A DNA stretch of 64,000 nt from Megalobrama amblycephala (GCF_018812025.1 NC_063061.1:38935293-38999292), one strand, 5' to 3'. Shown: positions 1 through 11,880, counted from the stretch's first letter. Numbers and translations are program-made. The notes: a model not told the origin generated them from the sequence alone.

Positions 1-469
1 GACGTCCAACTGCCATATAGATATATGTAGATCTACATGATACCATGTTCGCTTTAAAGACATTACTAAGTGTCTTAATTGTCTATGTATTTCCAAGCTG
101 ATGGTTCCGGGCCCGGGGGTTAATGTTAAAGCTCTTGTATGTTCAGTTAATTTTGGAGCAAGAACCCCCCCATAAGGAACCATACCGCCAAAGATAATTA
201 TGTTCAATAAACTCAAGTAACTTGCCAAAGTGGTCCTGTCTGAAATATATAATATATACTGTAGCTATTTAGAGTTGTGTAAGGGGTGGGAAAAAATAAC
301 AAGCTTTTGCTTCATCCCGCTCCTTTTTGGACAATTGATTATTACACTTAGATATTGTTTTTTCCTTCTGTATGTTGTAAGATGTAACACACTTATTATA
401 TTTTTATATTTTATTGTGTTTAGTTTTTTGTTCAAAATAAAATAAATAAAGAAAGAATACATAATGTAT
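1..469. other. No gene seen (AT-rich spacer)
   Basis: AT-rich sequence with no recognisable exon, RNA gene or domain. The short ORFs near 230-483 are low-complexity and overlap on both strands. Confidence 0.6.
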
Positions 470-653
470 ATCCATATAACCATATGATAAGGCTACTTGT
501 TTTTGATACTTTATTTGAACCAAATATTATTGCCTCATTTTAAAGGCTTTGGTCTTTACTTAGGTCTATTTTTATCCATAAAAATCTGTTTACACGATTA
601 ATCATCAAATTAACTTTATCCAATTACCAAAATAATCGTTAGTGATAGCCCTA
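470..653 (-). repeat. hAT-like MITE end (inverted copy)
   Basis: It ends in ...AATCGTTAGTGATAGCCCTA at 653. This is the reverse complement of the element ends that begin at 1368 and 12451. The inner part (AACCATATGA... to about 540) is the reverse complement of 12,590-12,650, so this is the same short element in the opposite orientation. No transposase is encoded here. Confidence 0.65.
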
Positions 654-860
654 TTTTTGATAATGAGTTCACGAAAAAAAAAACAAAAAAAATTATTGTA
701 AAGTCTGAAGTTCTTATGCTTTGATGCTCAACTTGTTTTAGAGAAAGAAAAGTTACTGGAAATAGGCCCGTTTTTCACAAAGCATTTATTAATTCTTTGA
801 TTAGTCAGATATGTCCAAACATATGTGGAGAAATGACATGAAGAACACATGAGAGGTGAT
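590..860. repeat. Downstream flank, tandem-duplication copy A
   Basis: This segment recurs in direct orientation at about 7,312-7,600. Shared blocks include the AATCGTTAGTGA stretch, GTTTGATGCTC, CAAAGCATTTATT and ATGTCCAAACATATGTGGAG. With the duplicated terminal exons at 1,154 and 12,237 it marks a tandem duplication of the VMO1-like gene. Confidence 0.7.
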
Positions 861-1153
861 TCTTTAATTCAATTCAAATCAAAATTTATTTTTTGGTAAG
901 TTGCTGTGTAATAAGCGGGATAATAGCCTATGTTATCCCTATTACAAAACTGTTGTACAACACAGTTCATCATAGTATGGTGATCAATTATTTTGATCTT
1001 CTCGCTGTCCTTGTGGTTATCCTCTTACATCTGAACGAAAAAACAAACCCAGCTTAGCAGCACCTCCAACAAAGAAAGAAATAGTGTAATATGTGAAGCT
1101 GCTCTGCAGTTTGAGTGTTTTTGTTATGTTTTTTTTTTTGCGATCACATCACC

Positions 1154-3498
1154 TTATTCACAGCATTCCATTTGCACGTCATTGAGAGCGGTGTCATCTT
1201 TCCATCCCTGTGGCACTTCTACCCGTGTCACGATACTACAGATTCCTCTTCCCTCACACATGTAACTCCAGTCACCCCAACTGCCCCAGGATGTACCGTC
1301 ACCCTCCAGATAAGAACCGTCACTACATTTGAATCTGGAGAAAATTCAGATAGGACAATATTATAAATAGGGCTGTCACTAACGATTATTTTGGTAATCG
1401 AGTAATTGGTTAATTACTTTGACAATTAATCCAAACTGCAACCTTTTTTTGGCTGGGCAGTGTATATATGACAATTGTCTGAATTGTTTGAATTTTTCAA
1501 AAAAAACTACAACATTGCTATAACATCTACAAAACTGTTCTGTGTAAAATTTTAATAGTAGGTCAATATGCAAATTCACTCTTTGCCCGTGTGTGGCACT
1601 TGTGAAAGAGCAGAATTATATATAATTTATAGTTGAAGCCAAAATGAGTCCACACTTCAGTTCTGTATACCGCACCTTCCAGTTGAGTTTACGTTCTGAG
1701 ATAACACTGCCATCTAGCGGTTGGGTTTTATACAGTCTGTGGTTTAAATCAAACATAAAGACATGAATCTTGGATGCAAATAAATAAATATCGATAGTGT
1801 TTTTGAGAATCGATACAATATCGCCAAACATAATATTGCGATATTCACGTGTATCAATATTTTCTTATACCTCTACCCTCTTTTGCACCTCACTTTTAAA
1901 TCACTAATTAGAAAGCAAAAGTAAAATGCCATGGCCGCACGGACATTCATAACAGTGCAGAGCAGAGCAAGCATTTTCAGTTAATGAAGTGAAAACTCTC
2001 GATGCAAGTAGACTATGAATGCGCGTGCAGATTTGACTTTCGCTTTCAAATTAGTGCCAATTCGGGGGAGAGGAAATTGCTTGAATGCTGTGTTATTGTT
2101 CTTAAAGAAAAACACAACAACATGAAAAACAATTATCCTTTGCAGGTTCCTTATTAGCACTTTGTTTGAAAAATCGTCGCAATCATCTTGTCAGTTAGCT
2201 CCTCACTCTCGTGATAAATTAAATCTGTTTTGCATAACGTGCCACGCTTGCTGTGTTCCCGCATTTACACACTATTGTGCCACGCCCTTCCGCTCTGCTG
2301 TTTTGCACGTGTAGAAGTAATGATTACGAGAAAGTTTCTAATTTTTACGAGAAATTAAGTCATTATTATGAGAAGGTTTCTCATTGTTAGGACTTGTAGA
2401 ATCATATTTTTTCCCGCTTTGATCAGACAGGTCATTGGCCTGTTTGGGTTGAAAGAGAGGGGCGATGCAAATACCTGGGCTGTTCAGGCATTGTAAAAGT
2501 TCAGTGCTCAAAATGTGCTAGCTACCTTTGTTTTTCTGGAATTGCAGTTATAAGCAGGAAAAACATCACAAGTAATGTCTTCCTCTTTGATATCATATTG
2601 CGTACTATAGAGGGTTAAACAGCAAAAAAACAATACGAATTTAGTACCACCCACTTACCTGATGTTGTTTGCGGCTGTATCGTCATCAACTCCTTGGGAA
2701 GGTTCTACTCTCAGCCGGAACGCTTTTAAAAATCCAGAAGGACACCATTTGATGTTTGTCCACCGACCCCAGCTGTGGAAAAACACAGTTTTATTGATCA
2801 AATCTATTATTTTTAAGAAAATAATTTGCAATGCATAGCTTATGATCTGTGCCCATTACCTTCCTACATCTGACTGAACGGAGTAGTAGTGCTCATGTGG
2901 GTTCAATGAGCTTGATTCATTGGAGACACAGTGAAGACGAATCCCATTGAGTGCTGTGTTATCCTTCCACATACCACTCGATAAATATTCCACCTTAAAA
3001 AATGGTAAAAAAACAACAACAAAAATCTTCTATTTGAAAGAAAACCACAAGCAACCTTTTAGAGTTAACTCTAGGCCAACTTGTAACATTCATCTTCATG
3101 TTCTTTAGTATTAAGCTGAATCTTAACCAGGTGTAGTTCCCTGATATTAAATGACTAATGGCATCTCCACAGTTTATTCTCTCTGGGGTTTGAACCTTCA
3201 ACACTCAGTCAGCAGTTCACATGTTTAACCACTAAGAAACCCCCATATTACTGCAACTTACCTTCAGACTAAACCCTGCGGCGTACGTTCTAGATGGACA
3301 CTTTTCCGTAAACCCCCAGTAACCCCAATCCATTCCATTAGACACAGTCATGCAGTTTGGAAAGCATGGCAGCAGGGTTGATCTGGGATATCTATTGATG
3401 CTCCGCTCAAAACGTCTTCCGGGGGACTGAACACTCACATGCATCCCAATAATGGCTAGCAGTGAAAACGCAATGGAAATGAAGTGATGCATTATCAC
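1154..3498 (-). CDS. vmo1: VMO1-like secreted protein (vitelline membrane outer layer protein 1 homolog), 4 exons
   Basis: Predicted 221-aa secreted protein. Coding exons in gene order are 3262-3498, 2860-2993, 2659-2772 and 1154-1334; all introns are GT-AG and the phases join. ATG at 3496-3498 is followed by a hydrophobic signal peptide (about residues 1-24). Three repeats of the VMO-I beta-prism fold are visible: WGYWGFTEKCP with GFSLKVE and NTALNGIRLHC; SWGRWTNIKWCP with FRLRVE and DDTAANNIRFKC; and SWGSWGDW with TRVEVPQG and DDTALNDVQMECC before TAA at 1154-1156. VMO-I coats the bird egg vitelline membrane; vertebrate homologs are small secreted proteins (about 200 aa). The role in fish is not shown here. 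Introns hold MITE sequence. A partial paralog lies upstream at 12.2 kb. Family assignment is firm; orthology among VMO1 paralogs is inferred. Confidence 0.87.
1368..1430 (+). repeat. hAT-like MITE terminus in vmo1 intron 3
   Basis: It begins TAGGGCTGTCACTAACGATT directly after the vmo1 exon 4 splice region. The same junction is found at 12451 beside the duplicated exon, so the insertion predates the gene duplication. Confidence 0.6.
1431..2658. other. vmo1 intron 3, mostly unassigned
   Basis: Intronic sequence between exons 3 and 4. It has a patch of cgatac/tatcg repeats at about 1,785-1,855 typical of decayed hAT-like ends. No exon, ORF of interest or RNA gene was recognised. Confidence 0.5.
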
Positions 3499-3907
3499 AG
3501 CACTGACCTGGTGGATTAAAAAACAAACTTACTAGTTCTGAAATTTGTTCTGATGGTTTCTACAACAAAAACCGAGCAGTTATTGAGCCATTCAAAACAA
3601 AATATTTATATGGTTTATCAATATTCCAGGCCAGCCAATCAGCAGCCAGGGATACTGAGCACACGTCAATGACCTGTGAATACACAGAAATACAAACATC
3701 TCTATGTTTAACCATTAGATTCTTATCAAATGTTTTTTGTGGAAAATGCATATTAAAGGAGATTTAGAATCTGTTGATATTTTTGATATACTGTGTCTTA
3801 ATTTGGTGACCTGGATATTGATCTTTTGTTATTTATTTTTCTTTAAACAGTATAGATGATTACTTTGTGGTAATGCACCTGTTTCACATATTCCTGTTTA
3901 TGAATAT
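3499..3907. other. Sequence upstream of vmo1, nothing assigned
   Basis: This is the presumed 5' flank and promoter of the minus-strand vmo1-like gene. No clear TATA box or other named element was identified by eye. A non-coding first exon could lie here. Confidence 0.4.
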
Positions 3908-4002
3908 GAAATCCACAAAAACTTTGCATGAGCTCATTGTCCTCATGCCACCCTATAAATAATTTTCTAGATCCGCCCTTGCATAAACACACTTTTGACA
4001 AA
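3908..4002 (-). repeat. Inverted arm of the 833-bp repeat
   Basis: This is the reverse complement of about 4,383-4,480 and 5,216-5,312 (GCAAGGGCGGAT...GGGTGGCATGAGGACAAT region). The 5' end of the tandem array therefore carries an inverted copy of an internal segment. Confidence 0.75.
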
Positions 4003-4835
4003 CAGCTCATACTCTTTGATCCCTATCACTGTCATTATAAAGCGCTGATGCGTCAGGATATTTATTAATATTTCTTTGATTATGTTCATCAGGAACAAGA
4101 AAGTCATATACACCTAGGATGACTTGAGGGTGAGAAAAGCTTGGGCTAATTTTCATTTGAAAGTGAACTAATCCTTTAAGGCTTTGAGTAAGAACATCAT
4201 TTTAAAATGCTTATAATTTAGGTCAGACTCGACCTACTTTACCTAACCTGAGAATATAAATAATAAGGTCAAAAGTGTTATGATCAAAGAGCACACCGCA
4301 AAACAAAGATTAAAAAAATATATATACATAAACTATCAAGCAAAGGGCACATGCTTTTACTGGAAATCTGCTCAGTGTTTGTCAAAAGTGTGTTTATGCA
4401 AGGGCGGATTTAGAAAATTATTTATAGGGTGGCATGAGGACAATGTGCTCATGCAAATTTTTTGTGAATTTATGGCCTGACATACATATTCATGTGTAAA
4501 AAAAAATATCCATATTTAAACAAGTTATGAAGTCAAGTATCGAGCTTCCGTACCGTGTTCTGTATTCAATGTACGCAGAAAGTGTAAACCTCTTTCCTTT
4601 CACAAAGCTTACGCTACGTCATGCGCCTTCCCCATTAAACTTACAGAAAAAGTGTAACTGACGCGATGCATATTTACACTTTCACGGTCTGGCGGAAGCT
4701 TGATATTGGACATCATGACTTGTTTTAATATGGATATTTTTTTCCACAAATGCATCGCTTTGTTTCAGAAGGCCTTTATTAACCCCCCAGGAACCATGTG
4801 GAGCTCAGATTCATGATGGATGAAAGCTTTTTCGT
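4003..4835 (+). repeat. 833-bp tandem repeat, unit 1
   Basis: The unit starts CAGCTCATACTCTTTGATCC and recurs 833 bp downstream with very few differences. It contains an internal inverted repeat of about 50 bp (AATATCCATATTTAAACAAG near 4,508 against its complement near 4,730) characteristic of a hairpin MITE. The 66-aa ORF at 4280-4480 is a by-product. Confidence 0.85.
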
Positions 4836-5654
4836 CAGCTCATACTCTTTGATCCCTATCACTGTCATTATAAAGCTTGGATGCGTCAGGATATTTATTA
4901 ATATTTCTTTGATTATGTTCATCAGGAACAAGAAAGTCATATACACCTAGGATGACTTGAGGGTGAGAAAAGCTTGGGCTAATTTTCATTTGAAAGTGAA
5001 CTAATCCTTTAAGGCTTTGAGTAAGAACATCATTTTAAAATGCTTATAATTTAGGTCAGACTCGACCTACTTTACCTAACCTGAGAATATAAATAATAAG
5101 GTCAAAAGTGTTATGATCAAAGAGCACACCGCAAAACAAAGATTAAAAAAATATATATACATAAACTATCAAGCAAAGGGCACATGCTTTTACTGGAAAT
5201 CTGCTCAGTGTTTGTCAAAAGTGTGTTTATGCAAGGGCGGATTTAGAAAATTATTTATAGGGTGGCATGAGGACAATGAGCTCATGCAAAGTTTTTGTGA
5301 ATTTATGGCCTGACATACATATTCATGTGTAAAAAAAATATCCATATTTAAACAAGTTATGAAGTCAAGTATCGAGCTTCCGTACCGTGTTCTGTATTCA
5401 ATGTACGCAGAAAGTGTAAACCTCTTTCCTTTCACAAAGCTTACGCTACGTCATGTGCCTTCCCCATTAAACTTACAGAAAAAGTGTAACTGACGCGATG
5501 CATATTTACACTTTCACGGTCTGGCGGAAGCTTGATATTGGACATCATGACTTGTTTTAATATGGATATTTTTTTCCACAAATGCATAGCTTTGCTTCAG
5601 AAGGCCTTTATTAACCCCCCAGGAACCATGTGGAGCTCAGATTCATGATGGATG
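4836..5654 (+). repeat. 833-bp tandem repeat, unit 2 (interrupted)
   Basis: Near-identical second copy of the unit at 4003-4835. It is cut after GGAGCTCAGATTCATGATGG by the element at 5655-6319. The 66-aa ORF at 5113-5313 repeats the one in unit 1 and is not regarded as a gene. Confidence 0.85.
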
Positions 5655-6319
5655 CACTGTAAAAAATGAATGTGATTTTAACGGTAAAATATTGTAAAAA
5701 ACGCTACGGGAAAAAATTGTAAATAGGTTAACAGTAAGTTCCCATATTATATACAGGGAAAAACTTTAAAAGCTCTTACCAGACATTTATGCAATTTTCA
5801 CAGTAAAATGCTGTAAATTTTACAGTTTTTATAAGTAAAAAATACAAAATCAATGTATAATTTACAGTCAAAATCTGTAAACTGATATTCCCACAATTCC
5901 CTGTTTGACACTCCACATTTGAAAGTATTTTGTTTAAATATGTTTCTTAATAGTTTTTGTTATCAGTTATGTACATTAGGGTTTTATGTTACATCTTCTG
6001 TTGTTTAATGAATGTTTATTGCATTATATAAGTGTTGTGTGTTTTGCGTTTGTGTGAATGACTCTTGTACACCTCTTTATATAAGTATATACTTCAGCTC
6101 GTGGAAAAGCTACTTGTGATGAGCTCTGATTCTTCATGTGACTTTCTCTTTTACCACCTACATAAGGTGGTTGTATATGTTAAAGGTACAAAACAGATTG
6201 TAGTAGTAGTGTGCATTGTTGAATTTATTGGTTTACATTCAAATTTTGTTTGTGTTTACAAAATACAACCACAGCTGCCAAAATTATTTTGTAAAAACTA
6301 CAGAATTTTTTTTACAGTG
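5655..6319. mobile_element. MITE with CACTGTAAAAAA terminal inverted repeats
   Basis: A 665-bp insertion that begins CACTGTAAAAAATG and ends TTTTTTTACAGTG. It interrupts the 833-bp repeat. It contains several GTAAAAT/ATTTTACAG motifs and no transposase. The target-site duplication is not clear. Confidence 0.7.
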
Positions 6320-6344
6320 TATTTGTGGAAGAAAGTTTTTTCGT

Positions 6345-6525
6345 CAGCTCATACTCATTGATCCCTATCACTGTCATTATAAAGCTCTGATGCGTCAGGA
6401 TATGTATTAATATTTCTTCGATCATGTTCATCAGGAACAAGAAAGTCATATACACCTAGTATGACTTTGAGGGTGAGAAAAGCTTGGGCTAATTTTCATT
6501 TGAAAGTGAACTAATCTTTTAAAAC
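6345..6525 (+). repeat. 833-bp tandem repeat, unit 3 (truncated)
   Basis: A third, partial copy starting CAGCTCATACTCATTGATCC. It aligns with the first ~180 bp of units 1 and 2, then diverges after AAGTGAACTAATC. Confidence 0.8.
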
Positions 6526-6598
6526 ACTAAATATCTCAAAGCCTTGGTTGGCAGTTTTTGTAATCAATTAAAATTCTTTTTATTGGTTACTTTTCTTT

Positions 6599-6856
6599 TT
6601 ATAATAAACAAAAATGTAAAGGCAAATAAAACTTTATTAAAGTATAAAATACAATAATCTCGCTTTGAATTAGCACTGGCCGGGTTTGGTGCTCAATGTC
6701 ATGTTCTAGTGTCGTGGTGAGACAAATCATTGACTGGCGGTCAAACCGATATTCTCTCAATAACTGTATATCATTCATCGTCGCCAAGGGATTATTGCGA
6801 TCATTAAAAACACGCCTTGGTATTTCCTCCTCTTCAATTAACACTAAATCAGCCAT
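6599..6856 (-). pseudogene. PIF/Harbinger transposase N-terminal fragment
   Basis: The 85-codon frame contains EEEEIPRRVFNDRNNPLATM and LLREYRFDRQSMICLT. This resembles the N-terminal part of HARBI1/PIF-Harbinger nucleases (acidic start, then the D-x-L-x-x-x-YRF helix region). The DDE catalytic part is missing, so it is a remnant. Decayed CTTAAG-rich sequence at about 6,880-7,110, ending GTTTCATGCAACTGGGCAC, probably belongs to the same element. Confidence 0.6.
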
Positions 6857-7109
6857 CGTATTTTGAGTGTCAGTTCATTTAAGGGAGCTGTTTTGGTCCC
6901 TTAAATTTATTAAGGTGAAATGGTCGCTAAGGACTTTGTAGCAACGCTTAAGGAAACGCTTAGATAATTAAGGGGAAAAAATTAATAACAGCCTTAAGTT
7001 CCTTAAGAAAACCCTTAGGGTTTTTTTCTTGCAACCCACGTTTCACTAAGGCTACCCTTAACCTTATATTTAAGGGATTTCTTAGCTTAAGGAGTTTCAT
7101 GCAACTGGG

Positions 7110-7270
7110 CACTGGTGTCTCCAGAATGTGTCTGTGAAGTTTCAGCTCAAAATCCCCCACAGATCATTTATTATAGCTTGTCAAATTTGCCCCTATTTGG
7201 GTGTGAGCAAAAACACACAGTTTTTGTGTGTGTCCCTTTAAATGCAAATGAGCTGCAGGAAATATGTTAG
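7110..7270 (-). repeat. Dispersed DNA repeat (also at 40,560-40,740)
   Basis: The block with TTATTATAGCTTGTCAAATT, ACACCCAAATAGGGG (in complement) and CCCTTTAAATGCAAATGAGC occurs in the opposite orientation at about 40,560-40,740, inside the lectin receptor gene. No coding content. Confidence 0.7.
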
Positions 7271-7311
7271 TGGCATTTTTAACGTTGGTTTAATATTCTC
7301 TAAATTATTAA

Positions 7312-7600
7312 TATTACTCGATTAATCGTCAAAATAACTTTACTCGATTACCAAAATAATCGTTAGTGACAGCTCTATGGCAGCTCTATTTTTTATGTTT
7401 AATGAGTTCACAGAAATAAATTAAATATTTATTGTAAAGTCTCTTCTTATGGTTTGATGCTCTACTTGTTTTAGACAAATGAAAGTTGCTATAATTGGCC
7501 TATTTTTCACAAAGCATTTATTCATTCTTTGATTAGTCAGTTATGTCCAAACATATGTGGAGAAGTGACATGACGAACAAATGAATGAGAAGCAAATGTG
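7312..7600. repeat. hAT-like MITE end plus duplicated flank, copy B
   Basis: The MITE terminus ends ...CGTTAGTGACAGCTCTA at 7377. The following sequence repeats the 653-860 flank, so this is the left side of the second VMO1 duplication unit. Confidence 0.7.
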
Positions 7601-8612
7601 CATTTAAATGTTAAGGATTTCAATCAGGTTAGTGAGGAAAGGAAAAATCTAATATAAGAACATATTTCTGTCCTTCAAAGATGCTGCTGTAAGGCCCGCC
7701 CAAATGGCCCAACAATGGTTTCCAATAGGGCGGATGAAGGTCTCCTGCACATTCTGTCTTTTCAGCGTGGCAAAGTAGTTTAATTCCAATTAGAACCTGA
7801 CCGATATTAGGAAGTAAAAAAAGTCTGATATTGATATATCGGTCGATATTTTTTTATGTATATTATAGTTTAGTACCAGTCAAAAGTCAAAGACACACTT
7901 CCCATTTGTACTGTATATTGAATACCATACATAAACAGAATATGTATATACATAAACATTTTTTGTAATGATCACTCAAATGTGGTGATCAAACACTTAT
8001 ACTGACGTGATAAAGATATGTAATGAAGGCAGGGTATTTAACAATTTAACAATAAACTTTATTATCCATAATAAGCCTGGCATCAGTGCACTGAACAGTA
8101 AACTTCACTTATTATAAATAACTTTACAACACAAATAGTAGGGATGAATAGTAGTGTTTTCTCAGAATGATTGACCGATTTCGATTTTTAAAAACTTTAC
8201 TACAATATGATTTAAGTAACATTCTCTTTATTAACAATCTGGTTTAAAAAAGTTCCATTCCAAGTGCACCACACATGAAGTGATCAACATGGTTGCAGAA
8301 ATATGCCTGAAATATGAAGGCAAATGTTGTACAAACTTATCTTAAACACATCCTATATACTCAGAAATAATATAAAATAAGAAAATGCTAAATATTTCTT
8401 AGCCAAAAAGTAATAGCAATAAGTAACACCAGTAATAGGCTATTATTAACAGCACATGCTTAGTAAAAACGGAAAACAATGGCAGCTTTCAGCCTGTCAC
8501 CATCATGCAAACACTACTACTAATGTAGCAAACATAAAAATCCTACTAATGTAGCAAACGAGTATGATAAGCTCGTTGTAAGAGTAAAAGATGGGAACAT
8601 GTTTATTTATTT

Positions 8613-10196
8613 TACAGGTGCTGGTCATATAATTAGAATATCATCAAAAAGTTGATTTATTTCACTAATTCCATTCAAAAAGTGAAACTTGTATATTATA
8701 TTCATTCATTACACACAGACTGATATATTTCAAATGTTTATTTCTTTTAATTTTGATGATTATAACTGACAACTAAGGAATATTGTGAAAAGGTTCAATA
8801 TTGAAGACACCTGGTGCCACACTCTAATCAGCTAATTAACTCAAAACACCTTCAAAGGCCTTTAAATGGTCTCTCAGTCTAGTTCTGTAGGCTACACAAT
8901 CATGGGGAAGACTGCTGACTTGACAGTTGTCCAAAAGACGACCATTGACACCTTGCACAAGGAGGGCAAGACACAAAAGGTCGTTGCAAAAGAGGCTGGC
9001 TGTTCACAGAGCTCTGTGTCCAAGCACATTAATAGAGAGGCGAAGGGAAGGAAAAGATGTGGTAGAAAAAAGTGTACAAGCAATAGGGATAACCGCACCC
9101 TGGAGAGGATTGTGAAACAAAACCCATTCAAAAATGTGGGGGAGATTCACAAAGAGTGGACTGCAGCTGGAGTCAGTGCTTCAAGAACCACTACGCACAG
9201 ATTTACGCAAGACATGGGTTTCAGCTGTCGCATTCCTTGTGTCAAGCCACTCTTGCACAACAGACAGCGTCAGAAGCGTCTCACATGGGCTAAAGACAAA
9301 AAGGACTGGACTGCTGCTGAGTGGTCCAAAGTTATGTTCTCTGATGAAAGTAAATTTTGCATTTCCTTCGGAAATCAGGGTCCCAGAGTCTGGAGGAAGA
9401 GAGGAGAGGCACACAGTCCACGTTGCTTGAGGTCCAGTGTAAAGTTTCCACAGTCAGTGATGGTTTGGGGTGCCATGTCATCTGCTGGTGTTGGTCCACT
9501 GTGTTTTCTGAGGTCCAAGGTCAACGCAGCCGTATACCAGGAAGTTTTAGAGCACTTCATGCTTCCTGCTGCTGACTAACTTTATGGAGATGCAGATTTC
9601 ATTTTCCAACAGGACTTGGCACCTGCACACAGTGCCAAAGCTACCAGTACCTGGTTTAAGGACCATGGTATCCCTGTTCTTAATTGGCCAGCAAACTCGC
9701 CTGACCTTAACCCCATAGAAAATCTATGGGGTATAGTGAAGAGGAAGATGCGATATGCCAGACCCAACAATGCAGAAGAGCTGAAGGCCACTATCAGAGC
9801 AACCTGGGCTCTCATAACACCTGAGCAGTGCCACAGACTGATCGACTCCATGCCACGCCGCATTGCTGCAGTAATTCAGGCAAAAGGAGCCCCAACTAAG
9901 TATTGAGTGCTGTACATGCTCATACTTTTCATGTTCATACTTTTCAGTAGGCCAAGATTTCTAAAAATCCTTTCTTTGTATTGGTCTTAAGTAATATTCT
10001 CATTTTCTGAGATACTGAATTTGGGATTTTCCTTAGTTGTCAGTTATAATCATTAAAATTAAAACAAATAAACATTTGAAATATATCAGTCTGTGTGTAA
10101 TGAATGAATATAATATACAAGTTTCACTTTTTGAATGGAATTAATGAAATAAATCAACTTTTTGATGATATTCTAATTATATGACCAGCACCTGTA
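8613..10196 (+). mobile_element. Tc1-type transposon with 166-bp ITRs, nested in the hAT-like element
   Basis: Inverted repeats of about 166 bp (8615-8780 and 10029-10194) begin CAGGTGCTGGTCATATAATT and agree at nearly every base. TA dinucleotides flank both ends (8613-8614, 10195-10196), as expected of Tc1/mariner integration. One transposase gene lies between the repeats. The well-preserved ITRs and a single visible lesion in the ORF suggest recent activity. Confidence 0.95.
8902..9906 (+). pseudogene. Tc1 transposase, broken by one in-frame stop
   Basis: A 334-codon frame from ATG 8902 to TGA 9904-9906, interrupted only by TAA at 9577-9579. The N-terminal paired-like helix-turn-helix region is seen as KVVAKEAGCSQSSVSKHI. 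The catalytic triad is D in MFSDES, D in FQQDLAPAH and E in NPIENLWG, with 34 residues between the last two (DD34E, the Tc1 class). Length is normal for the family (about 340 aa). The frame opens further upstream at 8866, but ATG 8902 (MGKTADL) matches the usual family start. As written the protein would end between the first and second catalytic Asp and be inactive. Confidence 0.92.
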
Positions 10197-10763
10197 TAGC
10201 AGCGCGTTTCAACAGACTCAAGCCACCACCACACCACGGTCTATTGGACTGCAGAAAGATACTAACTTTTCAATCTGCTACGTTAACTAATTGTACTGAC
10301 AAACTATGCTAATTTAGGATATGTGATGTGAACGATGTGATATGCACGAGTGGCATGGCTGTTTTAAGGGACGGGGCTAATGTTATTTGGGATATTGAAA
10401 AAGGAAAGTTATGGGGGGGTCATTGTTTATTAACTTTACAGTAAGTTACAGTACCGTTAAGACAACGCTTTGACTCCCGTGAAGACACCAATTGACTGCT
10501 TGCTGCTGCCCGAACAAGAGACCTCTTTACTGAAATGAAAGGGTTGGCTGGTGCCAGTAGCGAACAATGGAGTGCGCTCTGCTGGACAAACTACGTAATC
10601 ACACCATTTACAACCATTTTATTTGCCTTATATGTTCTGTAAAAATAAATGTTCATGTCGGTGCATATCGGCGCCATATACACTGATGCAGATGTATCGC
10701 AACAGGCTCATATCGGCTGATAAAATCGGCAAAACGATATATCGGTCGGGCTCTAATTCCAAT

Positions 10764-11754
10764 TAAACTGTTATCTGACTCTATTTTGTTATGACTTCGA
10801 GTTTAGGTTAAAATGCCAATTCATTATTGATAATTTATATGATCATTTAGACATGATTATTATATTTTACTCTTAGTGTTCTCATTCATTCAGTTCTCAG
10901 AGTCGCGCAGTGTCCTCAAAACGGCCGTTCATTTATTATGCGGGCCCATAATCACAAACTCGCCAGTTTTGGTCATAGACGGAGGTAATTGACTATAATG
11001 TTTAGAGGGTTGCTCCTATATGCTCACTCACTCTACGAGTATTTTATTTAGTCCCTATAGATCCGTGTACACTTGAATTAAAGCAACATTATCTCTGGTC
11101 AGAGGTCATGACCACTACTCCAAGATATAAGCTGACCAATACTTTCTCTAATAGTAGTTTTGGTTTGGTCATGCTATGGATTCCCATGTACACTTAGCTA
11201 GAGTAACATTACATTAAATAGAAGTAAGACTGTTTAAGTTGGCATGCCCCAATACTGGACTTTAGTCCGTTACTAACCTGACGCAGATTTGTGGTAACAA
11301 TGAATGCAACGAAATCTACTAGAGTCAATTTCAGAGTAAGTCAGAATAAAATCAAATATAACAGTTTATTATTGTCAGGTAAATGTATCATGCCAATTAC
11401 ATAATCAATTTGAAGATAATAGATACAAAACATCAAATAAAAGATGCATACCTGATATTAGAAAGATAATGCTGTGTGTCTGAAGGACAGGATGAAAAGA
11501 AGCTTTCCCACAACTTCACTCTGTGGGGTGTGAAGACAAATGGCTGTATGTGTTTGTACTGTCCATATCTCAGGAGATCAAAGTATCTGAGGTTCTGTTT
11601 ATCTTACAATGCTCATTTCTAGACACTGGTGTCCTGCTCAACCATATATTTAAATTTTTACATCCACATTCTGTCATTATTAACATTTTTGTAAGATTAT
11701 AAGGTAAGGTAACAGGGTTGGCAGTTGTACAGTTTAATGTAGTATTCCTGTATA
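10764..11754. other. No gene seen
   Basis: AT-rich spacer between the hAT-like element and a SINE, inside copy B of the VMO1 duplication. No exon, RNA or clear transposon end was recognised. Confidence 0.5.
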
Positions 11755-11880
11755 CCTGTAGCTCAAACAGTAGAGTATGCATTTCATGGATTTGACCCCC
11801 AGGAAGTGCATTAACTGATAAGATGATTACTTTGAATGCAATGTAAGTCACTTGTATAAAAGCATCTACCAAATGCACCA
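11755..11880 (+). mobile_element. tRNA-derived SINE (HE1-type) with L2-like 3' tail
   Basis: The head shows decayed tRNA-like boxes (CTGTAGCTCAAACAGTAGAG and GGATTTGACCCCCAGG). The tail ATGCAATGTAAGTCACTTGT followed by AAAAGCATCTACCAAATGCA matches the common fish SINE/L2 3' end. The LINE at 23,780-23,848 ends in the same motif (GTAAGTCGCTTTGGATAAAA, then GCGTCTGCCAAATG). Confidence 0.75.

Larger units (their letters stand above)
7791..10755. mobile_element. hAT-like non-autonomous element with 8-bp TSD, host of the Tc1 element
   Basis: Ends are TAGAACCTGACCGATAT at the left and, in complement, TAGAGCCCGACCGATATAT at the right. They are flanked by identical 8-bp target duplications ATTCCAAT (7783-7790 and 10756-10763). 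Without the nested Tc1 copy the element is about 1.38 kb. No transposase frame was found in its own sequence. The 8-bp duplication fits the hAT superfamily. Confidence 0.83.

Noticed and set aside
4280..5313. Pair of identical 66-aa ORFs at 4280-4480 and 5113-5313
   Set aside because: They are copies of the same stretch of a hairpin repeat with no coding signature; the identity comes from the tandem duplication.
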